From positions 62,001-126,000 of the forward strand of contig CAWDDB010000019.1 in NCBI GenBank assembly GCA_963800975.1: 64,000 nucleotides of DNA, given 5' to 3'. A program made the translations under genes and the position numbers. The notes under the pieces are model-generated. The model searched no databases, was not told where the DNA came from, and saw nothing but the letters and a program-made list of their open reading frames with translations. This stretch comes from JALYGY01 sp963800975 (GTDB lineage Bacteria; Actinomycetota; Rubrobacteria; Rubrobacterales; Rubrobacteraceae). Numbering within the stretch: position 1 is the stretch's first letter; each line of letters opens with the position of its first letter. Below, one piece after another: positions 26,334 to 35,131 of this stretch.

Positions 26334-26362
26334 TTGAAAGTCGTTGTAAACGGGGTTATATT
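26334..26362 (+). promoter_or_regulatory. nuo operon promoter
   Basis: TTGAAA (26334-26339), 17-base spacer, TATATT (26357-26362). Predicted start near 26369, about 23 bases before the TTG start of nuoA, with GAAAGG as ribosome site. Confidence 0.7.
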
Positions 26363-26391
26363 GCGGACAGCGACCGGAAAGAAAGGTTGGT

Positions 26392-26781
26392 TTGACTCTA
26401 GGTCTATTGCAGCAAGAGGTTCTCTACGGGGCTGCGTACCTGTATGTCGGGATCTCCATGCTGCTGATCACGGGTTTCGTGGCGAGTGTTCTCGTCGTGG
26501 CGCGCCTGATCTCGCCAAGCCGGCGTTCGGTGACGAAGGCCCAGAACTACGAGACGGGCGAGGCGACCGTGACGGACCCGTGGAGGCCTTTCCCGGTTCG
26601 CTACTACGTGTTCGCTTTGCTCTTCCTCATTTTCGACGTCGAGGCCGCCTTCCTATTTCCCTGGGCGGTCATCTACCGGGATCTCGGCGTCTACGGTTTC
26701 GTGGAGATGGTGATCTTCGTAGTTATCCTGGGCGTCGGGCTGGCCTACGCGTGGAAGAAGGGGGCCCTCAAGTGGGTGTGA
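26392..26781 (+). CDS. nuoA: NADH-quinone oxidoreductase subunit A
   Basis: 129 residues, three transmembrane helices (about 12-34, 64-86, 92-113). Contains YETGEATVTDPWRPFPVRYYVFALLFLIFDVEAAFLFPWA, the conserved loop and helix of this small membrane subunit beside the quinone channel. TTG start; stop overlaps nuoB by one base. Confidence 0.94.
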   Translation: MTLGLLQQEVLYGAAYLYVGISMLLITGFVASVLVVARLISPSRRSVTKAQNYETGEATVTDPWRPFPVRYYVFALLFLIFDVEAAFLFPWAVIYRDLGVYGFVEMVIFVVILGVGLAYAWKKGALKWV

Positions 26782-27578
26782 TGCAGCAGTTCAACGAGCC
26801 GAACATCATCACGACGAGCTCGGACAAGCTGTTCAACTGGGCGCGCAAGAACTCGCTCTGGCCCTTGCAGTTCGGGCTGGCGTGCTGCGCGATCGAGATG
26901 ATGTCTACGGGGATGGCGCACAACGACCTAGACCGCTTCGGCGCCGGCTTTTTCTCGGCCTCGCCGCGTCAGGCAGACGTCATGATCGTCTCCGGCACCG
27001 TCTCGACCAAGATGGCCGAGCGCATGTCGCGCCTGTACGAGCAGATGCCCGAGCCCAAGTGGGTCATCGCGATGGGCGCCTGCGCCATCAGCGGGGGCCC
27101 CTTTCTCGACGGCTATTCGGTGTTGATGGGGGCGGATCGGGTGATACCGGTTGACGTCTACGTGCCGGGTTGTCCGCCGAGACCCGAGGCGCTCATCTTC
27201 GGCATCATGACGCTGCAGAAGAAGATCGAGCGCGACATGCAGGTGGGCTACGAGAAGCCTCGCGGGGCGCTGGTCCAGGAAGACGGGACCATCCTGGAGT
27301 ACCTCCCCGAGCGGGAGTACACGGACATCAGCGAGGGTAAGGCCCCGCGCTTCGAGAACATAAGGCCCCTCAAGCGCACCTACGTCTTCGAGCGCAAGGG
27401 CATGCCGCCAGCCTCCCAGACCGACGTCGGTTGGATCCCGCCCGAGGTCAAGAAGAAGCTCAAGGAGCAGGCGAAGGCCGAGAAGGCGGCGAAGGAGAAC
27501 GGCGCTGGCGAAGAGACCAAGGCGCCACAGAAAAACGGCTCCTCCGGGGAGTCCGCCGACGCCAAGGAGACGAGCTAG
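26781..27578 (+). CDS. nuoB: NADH-quinone oxidoreductase subunit B
   Basis: 265 residues. Holds iron-sulfur cluster N2 next to the quinone site. Cysteine ligands are in FGLACCAIEMM, MGACAISGG and VPGCPPRPEAL. The start could also be GTG 26772 or 26778; ATG 26781 gives the usual MQQFNEPNIITTSSDKL. The last ~85 residues, ending in a Lys/Glu/Ala-rich tail, extend beyond typical NuoB (about 170-180 residues). Confidence 0.94.
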   Translation: MQQFNEPNIITTSSDKLFNWARKNSLWPLQFGLACCAIEMMSTGMAHNDLDRFGAGFFSASPRQADVMIVSGTVSTKMAERMSRLYEQMPEPKWVIAMGACAISGGPFLDGYSVLMGADRVIPVDVYVPGCPPRPEALIFGIMTLQKKIERDMQVGYEKPRGALVQEDGTILEYLPEREYTDISEGKAPRFENIRPLKRTYVFERKGMPPASQTDVGWIPPEVKKKLKEQAKAEKAAKENGAGEETKAPQKNGSSGESADAKETS

Positions 27579-27579
27579 G

Positions 27580-28071
27580 TTGGCTGCGACGTTGCCTGAG
27601 GGAAACCTCGAGGATCGCCTCGAAGGTTACCTGGAGGGGTTGCGGAACAGGCACGGGCTCGAGGAATCCGAGGTGGAGGGCAACACGGTGAGGGTACTCG
27701 TGGGGCCCGAATCGGTTCCCGCGGTTCTGGCGACGGCGCGCGAGTCGCTCGGGATCGTGCACCTCTCGTTCATCACGGTCGTGGACCGTCAGGGATCTTT
27801 CGAGCTAACCTACGAGCTGCTCGATCTGCGCGGGGGACGCGTCAGGGTCAAGACCGTGGCGGAGGGCGAGGAGCCCGTGGTGCCAACGGTCACCCACGTG
27901 TACCCGACGGCCAACTGGCACGAGCGGGAGGCCTACGACATGTTCGGGGTGGCCTTCAGCGGGCACCCGGATCTGCGCAGGCTGTACATGTGGCAGGATC
28001 ACTTCGACCACCATCCGCTCCTCAAGAGCTTCGAGATAAGTACCAAGCGCACCTTCGAGGGATTGAGGTGA
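27580..28071 (+). CDS. nuoC: NADH-quinone oxidoreductase subunit C
   Basis: 163 residues. Peripheral-arm 30-kDa subunit. Ends with the signature VTHVYPTANWHEREAYDMFGVAFSGHPDLRRLYMWQDH and FEGLR. TTG start. Separate from NuoD (not fused as in E. coli). Confidence 0.92.
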   Translation: MAATLPEGNLEDRLEGYLEGLRNRHGLEESEVEGNTVRVLVGPESVPAVLATARESLGIVHLSFITVVDRQGSFELTYELLDLRGGRVRVKTVAEGEEPVVPTVTHVYPTANWHEREAYDMFGVAFSGHPDLRRLYMWQDHFDHHPLLKSFEISTKRTFEGLR

Positions 28072-28072
28072 G

Positions 28073-29257
28073 ATGCTAAGCGAAGAGCGCCACACCGAGA
28101 GCATCACGCTAAGCGGCCGGGCCAGCGGGCGGCTGGCCTCCCCGGACATCCGGGACGAGTTCGGGCTCGAGACGATCGACATGAACATGGGGCCCCAGCA
28201 CCCGGCGATGCACGGGCTATTGAGGCTCATCCTGGAGCTGGACGGCGAGACCGTCGTGCGGTGCGATCCTGTTATGGGCTACCTGCACCGCTGCCAGGAG
28301 AAGATCGCCGAGAACCGGATGTACCCGGCGGTCATACCGCTTACCGATAGGCTGGACTACTTCAACAACATGGCCATGGAGCACGGGTACTGCCTGGCGG
28401 TCGAGGACCTGCTAGGCGTCGAGATCCCGCCCCGGGCGCAGGCGCTGCGGGTCCTCATGGACGAGCTTAGCCGCATCGCCAGCCACGTCCCCTCCATAGG
28501 CTTCCTGCTGCTGGAGCTCGGGGCTTTCACCCCGATCCTCTACGCCTTCAGGGAGCGCGAGAGGGCGCAGAACATCCTCGAGGCCGTCACGGGCGCGAGG
28601 ATGATGTACCACTACCAGCGCATAGGGGGCGTAAAGGCCGACCTTCCTGAGGACATCCCGGAGAAGCTCTGGGAGTTCGTCGAGGGGCTGGAGCAGCGGA
28701 TGCAGTCTGACTTCATCGACCTCATCGAGGGGAACGAGATCTTCATCTCCCGCACCCGCGGTATAGGGCAGCTCACGCAGGAGAAGGCGCTCGAGATGGG
28801 CCTCACGGGGCCTCCCCTCAGGTGCACGGGCGTCAGCTTCGATGTGAGGATGGACTACCCCTACGGCTGGTACCCGAACGTGAAGTTCGACGTAGTCACC
28901 GACGAGGGGGGCGACGTCGAGGCCGCGTACAGGGTGCGCGTAGGCGAGATACGGCAGAGCATCGGCATCATAAAGCAGATCCTCGAGGATCTGCCCGAGG
29001 GAGAGGTCCTCGGGGACACGGGGCGGCGCATACGCCCGCCCGAGGGCGAGGGGTTCGGCCGCGTCGAGTCGGCGCGAGGCGAGTACGCGGTCCACGTCGT
29101 CTCCGATGGCTCGGACACGCCCTACAGGGTTCACTACAGGACGCCGTGCACGACTAACATGCAGCTCCTGCAAGAGATCGTGCCTGGCCACTACCTGCCC
29201 GACATCATGCCGATCATGGGGCTGGTGGATCCGGTCTCCGGGGCCTGGGACAAGTAG
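28073..29257 (+). CDS. nuoD: NADH-quinone oxidoreductase subunit D
   Basis: 394 residues. 49-kDa subunit that with NuoB forms the quinone pocket. Visible blocks: NMGPQHPAMHGLLRL, GYLHRCQEKIAENR, LPLTDRLDY-type sequence, RIASH, ISRTRGIG, and the C-terminal PGHYLPDIMPIMGLVDPVSGAWDK. Lies two bases from nuoC. Confidence 0.95.
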   Translation: MLSEERHTESITLSGRASGRLASPDIRDEFGLETIDMNMGPQHPAMHGLLRLILELDGETVVRCDPVMGYLHRCQEKIAENRMYPAVIPLTDRLDYFNNMAMEHGYCLAVEDLLGVEIPPRAQALRVLMDELSRIASHVPSIGFLLLELGAFTPILYAFRERERAQNILEAVTGARMMYHYQRIGGVKADLPEDIPEKLWEFVEGLEQRMQSDFIDLIEGNEIFISRTRGIGQLTQEKALEMGLTGPPLRCTGVSFDVRMDYPYGWYPNVKFDVVTDEGGDVEAAYRVRVGEIRQSIGIIKQILEDLPEGEVLGDTGRRIRPPEGEGFGRVESARGEYAVHVVSDGSDTPYRVHYRTPCTTNMQLLQEIVPGHYLPDIMPIMGLVDPVSGAWDK

Positions 29258-29267
29258 GGGAGAGGCG

Positions 29268-30278
29268 TTGAGTCTGGATATCCTCAACCAGGAGCCGATC
29301 AGGTTCCTCCTCTCGTTCGGGGTCGTGATCTTCCTGGTGTTGAACCTGGCGGCGATCCTGACCATGGCAGAACGCAAGGTGTCGGCCTACATCCACCTGC
29401 GCTACGGGCCGAACCGGGTCGGGCCGCGCGGTCTGTTGCAGCCGGCTGCGGACGTCTTCAAGCTCTTTACCAAGGAGAACGTCTCGCCGGGGCGGGCGGA
29501 CCTCTGGATCTTCCTCGGCGCGCCGATAGCGATGTTCTTGCCGGCGGCGCTGGTGTGGCTGGTCGTGCCTTTCGCCCCGGACGCCGTTATCGCCAACATC
29601 AACGTCGCCATCTTGTTCTTCGTTGCCGTGACCTCCATCGGCGCCCTGGGCGTGGTGATGGCCGGCTACGGGAGCAGGTCCAACTTCTCGCTGCTCGGGG
29701 CCCTGAGGGGCGCGGCGCAGATGATCTCCTACGAGGTGCCCCTGATCCTGAGCCTGCTCGGGGTAGTCATGCTGACGGGGAGCCTCTCGCTCGTGGACGT
29801 CGTGAACGCCCAGGCGGGCGGGTTCTGGAACTGGTACGTCTGGCCGCAGCTGCCGATGTTCATCATCTTCTACATAGCCGGGATCGCCGAGGTGAAGCGG
29901 GTGCCGTTCGATCTCCCCGAGGGCGAGAGCGAGATCGTCGGGGGCTTCATGGTCGAGTACTCGGGGATGACGTGGGCCCTCATCCAGGCCGCCGAGTTCG
30001 CCTCGATGGGCCTGATCTCCGCTATCACCGTGACGCTCTTCCTCGGCGGCTGGCAGCCGCCGCTCGAGTTCCTGGATCTCGGCTCATTTAACTGGTTCTG
30101 GTTCGGGCTCAAGACGGCGCTGGTCATCTTCACGTTCCAGTGGATCCGGTGGTCCGTTCCCCGCTTGCGAATGGACCAGCTCATGGACTTCGGCTGGAAG
30201 GTCCTCGTCCCGATAACGCTCGTTTGGCTGCTCGTTACGGCCGCGCGCGATGCTAATTCTGTAAGAGAGAGGGTTCTT
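29268..30278 (+). CDS. nuoH: NADH-quinone oxidoreductase subunit H (no stop before nuoI in this sequence)
   Basis: About 335 residues, some eight transmembrane helices. AERKVSAYIHLRYGPNRVGPRGLLQPAADVFKL and the EVKRVPFDLPEGESEIVGGFMVEYSGM loop are diagnostic for the quinone-site membrane subunit. TTG start preceded by GGGGAGAGG. In the given sequence the frame continues without a stop into NuoI, forming one 507-codon ORF. Removing one base in the GCGCGCG run near 30243-30249 would place TAA at 30262-30264, just before the nuoI ribosome site, so the fusion may be a sequencing artefact. Confidence 0.9.
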
Positions 30279-30791
30279 ATGCCGCAGGTAGGTCAGGGAA
30301 TACTGAAGGGGATGGGGATAACCCTCAAGCACCTCTTCGAGAAGAAGGTCACGCGCCAGTATCCCGAGTACAAGCGCCAGCTGCCGGAGCGCAGCCGAGG
30401 GATGCTCACCGTGGACATGGACCGGTGCATTGCCTGCCTGCAGTGCATGAGGATCTGCCCCGACCACTGCATCTCTATCGAGCAGGAGAAGCGCGACGCG
30501 GATGGCTCCGGCAAGGCCAAGCCCTACCCCGTCGGCTTCGTCATCGACGACTCGCGCTGCATGTACTGTTCGCTCTGCGTAGAGGTCTGCCCGGTCAACT
30601 GCATCTACCACACCGAGGAGTTCGAGGTGCAGGCCTACAACCGGCTCGAGCTCGCGCGCCAGTTCGGCGAGCGGCCCGTGGACCCGACCATCGATCCGAA
30701 GCCGACCGTGAAAAAGAAGAAGAAGCCGACCGGCAAGAAGGCCCCCAACACCGCGCAGCGTCCCAGGACGGGGGAGGAAGAGGCGAGTTGA
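30279..30791 (+). CDS. nuoI: NADH-quinone oxidoreductase subunit I
   Basis: 170 residues. Carries two [4Fe-4S] clusters (N6a, N6b): CIACLQCMRICP and CMYCSLCVEVCPVNC. ATG 30279 has its own ribosome site (GAGAGAGGG), which favours a separate protein even though the frame is joined to nuoH. The Lys/Pro-rich C-terminal tail is an extension of the usual length. Confidence 0.92.
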   Translation: MPQVGQGILKGMGITLKHLFEKKVTRQYPEYKRQLPERSRGMLTVDMDRCIACLQCMRICPDHCISIEQEKRDADGSGKAKPYPVGFVIDDSRCMYCSLCVEVCPVNCIYHTEEFEVQAYNRLELARQFGERPVDPTIDPKPTVKKKKKPTGKKAPNTAQRPRTGEEEAS

Positions 30792-31324
30792 CCGTCGCGT
30801 TCGCGTTCCTGGCCGGGATGACGCTCGTCGCGGCGGTCGGGGTGGTGCTCAGCCGCAACGTCGTGCACTCGGCGCTCTTCATGTCCGGTTCCTTCCTCGC
30901 GGTTGCGGGCTTCTTCGTGATGCTCAACGCTCCTGCGCTCGCCGCGTTCCAGGTCCTCATCTACGTTGGTGCGGTAACGGTGGTGATCCTGTTCGGCATC
31001 ATGTTCACCCAGCGGCCCCAGGTGAGGCGCTACCGCACGATCATCAACCGCCAGGCCTGGCTGGGGTTCTTCGTCGCGGCCGGGGTCGGCGCCTTCCTCT
31101 CCTACGTCCTCGCATCCGAGGACTGGGGATCCACGTCGGCCGGTAACGGCCCGCGCGACGTCGCAAACTTCGGGCGGGATCTGCTAGGGGTCAGCGCCGG
31201 GTCCGAGATCTTCGTGCTGCTCTTCGAGGTGGCCTCGGTGCTGTTGCTCGTCGCCATCGTCGCGGCGATAGTGGTCAGCCGCCGCAAGACCGGCCAGGAC
31301 GCCGGTCGGGGGACGGCCGAGTAG
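30788..31324 (+). CDS. nuoJ: NADH-quinone oxidoreductase subunit J
   Basis: 178 residues with five hydrophobic helices. Signature region NVVHSALFMSGSFLAVAGFFVMLNAPALAAFQVLIYVGAVTVVILFGIMF includes the pi-bulge helix of the proton path. TTG start overlaps the nuoI stop by four bases. Confidence 0.93.
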   Translation: MTVAFAFLAGMTLVAAVGVVLSRNVVHSALFMSGSFLAVAGFFVMLNAPALAAFQVLIYVGAVTVVILFGIMFTQRPQVRRYRTIINRQAWLGFFVAAGVGAFLSYVLASEDWGSTSAGNGPRDVANFGRDLLGVSAGSEIFVLLFEVASVLLLVAIVAAIVVSRRKTGQDAGRGTAE

Positions 31325-31683
31325 TGCCGCAGATCCCGCCGCAGGTGCAGCAGGTTCTGGACGCGCTCGTCGCCGCGCCGCCGCTCGGGGGCTACCTCGT
31401 GGTGGGGGCGATCCTGTTCGCGATCGGGGCGTGGGGCGCCCTGATCAGGCGCAACGCGGTGGTCGTGTTCATGTGCGTCGAGCTCATGGTCAACGGCGTA
31501 AACCTCACCCTCGTCGCCTTCGCCGACCACCTGCCGAACGCCGGCGGGCTCGGTGTCAGCTACGCTGTGCTTGTCATAGCCATCGCCGCCGCGGAAATCG
31601 CGGTCGGCCTTGCTATAGTGCTCGCGGTGTTCAGGACGCGCCGCACCGTGAACGTCGACGAAGTCACCTCGATGAGGGGCTAG
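31324..31683 (+). CDS. nuoK: NADH-quinone oxidoreductase subunit K
   Basis: 119 residues, three helices. IGAWGALIRRNAVVVFMCVELMVNGVNLTLVAF contains the conserved membrane Glu of the E-channel, and AIAAAEIAVGLAIVLAVFR the second. GTG start overlaps the nuoJ stop. The N-terminus is about 20 residues longer than usual. Confidence 0.93.
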   Translation: MPQIPPQVQQVLDALVAAPPLGGYLVVGAILFAIGAWGALIRRNAVVVFMCVELMVNGVNLTLVAFADHLPNAGGLGVSYAVLVIAIAAAEIAVGLAIVLAVFRTRRTVNVDEVTSMRG

Positions 31684-31693
31684 AAGGGGTTAG

Positions 31694-33680
31694 ATGCAGA
31701 CCGTCGGCCAACAGCTGATAATCGCGGCCATCCCTATTCTCCCGGTCCTGGTCTTCCTCGTGCTGGTCTTCGCCGGGCGTCTCCTGGGCGAGAACGCCCA
31801 GTACGTGGCCATCCTCGGGGTTACCGTCTCGCTCGTGTTCTCCGTCTTCGCCCTCCTGTACGTCGCCGGCATAATCTCCGGTGGCGGTGCACCCATCGAG
31901 TTCTCGGTCAACTGGATAGACCTCGGGGAGGGCGGGTCGTTCCCGATGGGCGTCTACGTTGACGGCCTGGCGGCGGTTATGCTCGTGGTCGTTTGCTTCG
32001 TGAGCCTCATGATCCAGCTCTACTCCGGGGCCTTTATGGAGGGCGACAGCCGCTTCGCGTGGTACTACGCCGTGCTGAACCTCTTCACCGCCTCTATGCT
32101 CGGCCTCGTCCTCGCTCCCAACTTCATCGAGCTCTACGTGTTTTGGGAGCTCGTCGGCCTGTGCTCGTACCTCCTGATCGGCCACTGGTTCCACAAGCCC
32201 TCGGCCCGCGACGCTGCCCAGAAGGCGTTTATCGTGACGAGGATCGGCGACGCGGCCCTGTTCGTTGCGATCATCATCTTCTGGCGTCAGACGGGCACGA
32301 CGTCGTTCGAGGGCATCTCGGAGGCGGCCCAGGCCGGGTTTATCGGCGGCTCGTTGTTCACCGCGGCCGTGGTGCTCGTGTTCGTAGGCGCGATCGGCAA
32401 GAGCGCGCAGTTCCCGCTGCACGTGTGGTTGCCAGACGCCATGGAGGGCCCGACCCCGGTGTCGGCCCTGATCCACGCGGCGACGATGGTCGCGGCGGGA
32501 GTCTACCTGGTCGCCCGTACCTACGACATCTTCGTCCAGAGCGAGCAGGCGATGCTGGTCGTTGCCTACATCGGCGGGTTTACGGCGCTGATGGCCGCGA
32601 CGATGGCGCTCGTGAAAAAGGACATCAAGCGGATCGTGGCCTACTCGACGGTCTCGCAGCTCGGGTACATGATGCTGGCCCTCGGGGTCGGCTCCTACAC
32701 GGCGGGCATGTTCCACCTGTACAACCACGCCTTCTTCAAGGCCCTCCTCTTCCTCTGCGCCGGCAGCATCATCCACGCCATGGACTCCTACAACCTCTTC
32801 GACATGGGCGGCCTGAGAAGCCGGATGCCCCTGACTTTCTGGACCATGGTGATCGCCGGCCTCTCGCTAGCCGGGATCTTCCCCCTGAGCGGTTTCTGGT
32901 CGAAGGACGCGATCGTCGCCTCCACCTACGATGAGCACTACTACGTTCTGTTCGGGATGGCCCTTCTCACGGTGCTGCTCACCGCCTTCTACATCTTCCG
33001 GGCTATCTTCCTCGCCTTCACCGGCGAACCGCGAACCGACGGGGCGCGGGCGGCGACGGAGTCGCCTGGGATCATGGTCGGACCGATGCTGATCCTGGCG
33101 TTTCTCTCAATCACGAGCGGCTGGGTCGGCATACCAGCTGGCTTCGGTATACCGATCCCGGACTACTTCGCCGAGTTAGTGGCGCCGAGCGAGTTCGCCA
33201 CGCAGACGCTCGGGCTGGAGCCGCACCCGTTCAGCTTCCTCCTGGCTGCGGTCTCGGTGGTGACCGCCCTGATCGGCATCGGGCTGGCCTACGTTCTCTA
33301 CGTCAGGAGCCCGGAGCAGGCGGGCGCGCTGCAGCGCCGGTTCTCCGGGCTCTACGTGTTCCTGGACAAGGGCTGGTACTTCGACGCGCTCTACGGCGCG
33401 ACGTTCGTGCGGGCAGCCAGGCTACGTCGGTAGCGCCCTGCGAAGGTTCGATCGGGCGGTGCTGGTCGGCGGCCTGACCGGCGGGGTCGGACGCGTGGTC
33501 TCGGGGATTGGCGAATCGCTGCGCAGGCTCCAGGGCGGTGGGGTGCAGACCTACGCGCTCTTTATCCTGCTCAGCGTCCTGATCATCGGGGTGATCGTCG
33601 GCGCCCAGTACGCGTTCCTGGTGTTTGCCTTGATCGTCGTGGCCACCGTGGCCGCGTTCGCCGTGGGGTCGCGACTGTGA
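31694..33680 (+). CDS. nuoL: NADH-quinone oxidoreductase subunit L (apparent +1 frameshift near the C-terminus)
   Basis: Antiporter-like proton-pumping subunit of about 660 residues. Contains FIELYVFWELVGLCSYLLIG, GKSAQFPLHVWLPDAMEGPTPVSALIHAATMVAAGVYL and HAFFKALLFLCAGSIIHA. The first frame stops at 33433 after ATFVRAARLRR; the remaining lateral-helix C-terminus (YVGSALRRFDRAVLVGGLTG to AFAVGSRL) is in the next frame to 33680, where its stop overlaps the nuoM start as in the rest of the operon. Removing one base at about 33419 restores the frame. Confidence 0.92.
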
Positions 33681-35131
33681 TCACCACCGTCATAATCGTC
33701 ATCCCGCTGCTCGGTGCCATACTCATGCTGCTCCTCCCGGTCGAGGACCAGATGGTGCGCTACGCGGCGCTCGGGGTGGCGGCCGTCCCGCTCGCGCTCG
33801 CGACCTACGTTTATTTCGCCTTCGGGGGAGACCTTGGCTCCGCCGCGCTCACCCAGGACGTGACGTGGATCGAGTCCCTCAACATCGGCTACCGGGTCGG
33901 GCTAGACGGGCTCGGGTTCGGGATGTTCTTCCTCACGACGTTCCTGACGCTCATAGCCGTCGTAGCGTCCTGGGACGTGCAAGACAACCTGAAGCAGTAC
34001 TTCGCCGTCCTGTTCATCGCGGAGCTCGGGATGCTCGGGGTCTTCGCCGCGCAGGATCTGATCCTCTTCTACGTCTTCTTCGAGATCACGCTGATCCCGA
34101 TGTACCTGCTGGTCGGTATCTGGGGCGACGAGAACAGGCGTCAAGCCGCCATCAGGTTCTTTATCTTCACGTTCTTCGGCTCCACCGTGATGCTCGCAGG
34201 CTTTCTCGCCTTCGGGATCCTGGCGGGAAGCTACTCGATGGAAGCCCTGAGCGCCGGTGGCGGCCTGTCGCGCACCGCCCAGATCGCCGTCGCCGCCCCG
34301 ATACTCTTCGGGTTGCTGGTCAAGGTTCCGGCCGTGCCCCTGCACGGCTGGCTGCTCGACGTCTACGTCTCGAGCCCGACCTCGACCAACGTGGTCCTCT
34401 CCGGCATCCTGCCGAAGCTTGGCACGTACGGCCTGATCCGGATCGCGATCCCCCTGCTTCCGGAGGGCGTTGAACCGTTCCTTCCCTACCTGGCGATCCT
34501 GGGGGTGGTGAACATACTGTACGGTGCGTTCGTGGCCTTCATGCAGCCCGATCTCAAGGCGCTCGTGGCCTACTCCTCGATCGGAACCCTCGGGTTTATC
34601 CTGCTCGGGACGGCCTCGGGCAACGCGGTCGGGTTGAACGGCGCGGTCTTCCAGCAGGTCTCGCACGGGCTCTACTCGGCGCTGCTGTTTATCCTGGTCG
34701 GCGTTATCGCGTCCCGAACCGGGACGCGGCGCATATCCGAGCTCGGAGGGCTGGCGGCCCGGATGCCCTGGGCAGGTGGTCTGCTGGCACTCGGGGCCCT
34801 CGCCGCGATGGGCCTGCCCGGCCTCGCGGTCTTCGTCTCGGAGTTTATGAGCATCATGGGCGGGTACGAGGCGTTCCCGGTTCAGGGGACCCTTGCCGCC
34901 CTCGGCATAATTTTCTCTGCGATGTACCTGCTCTACATGCTGGCGCGCGTAATCTTCGGTCCCATCGAGAAGCCGGCCTACGAGGGGATCTCGGACGCCA
35001 GGCCGGTAGAGATGGCGGCGGTCGTCCCGCTGGCCGTGCTGCTGGTGGTGCTCGGCGTCTTTCCGGCGTTGCTCATAAGCGTCCAGCGGCCGGCGGTGGA
35101 TGCCGTGCTCAGCGCGATCGGGGGTAGCTAG
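33677..35131 (+). CDS. nuoM: NADH-quinone oxidoreductase subunit M
   Basis: 484 residues, about 14 helices, antiporter-like. LILFYVFFEITLIPMYLLVGIWGDENRRQAAIRFFIFT carries the conserved Glu, KVPAVPLHGWLLDVYVSSPTSTNVVLSGILPKLGTYGLIR the conserved Lys/His region. GTG start overlapping nuoL's stop. Confidence 0.95.
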   Translation: MITTVIIVIPLLGAILMLLLPVEDQMVRYAALGVAAVPLALATYVYFAFGGDLGSAALTQDVTWIESLNIGYRVGLDGLGFGMFFLTTFLTLIAVVASWDVQDNLKQYFAVLFIAELGMLGVFAAQDLILFYVFFEITLIPMYLLVGIWGDENRRQAAIRFFIFTFFGSTVMLAGFLAFGILAGSYSMEALSAGGGLSRTAQIAVAAPILFGLLVKVPAVPLHGWLLDVYVSSPTSTNVVLSGILPKLGTYGLIRIAIPLLPEGVEPFLPYLAILGVVNILYGAFVAFMQPDLKALVAYSSIGTLGFILLGTASGNAVGLNGAVFQQVSHGLYSALLFILVGVIASRTGTRRISELGGLAARMPWAGGLLALGALAAMGLPGLAVFVSEFMSIMGGYEAFPVQGTLAALGIIFSAMYLLYMLARVIFGPIEKPAYEGISDARPVEMAAVVPLAVLLVVLGVFPALLISVQRPAVDAVLSAIGGS

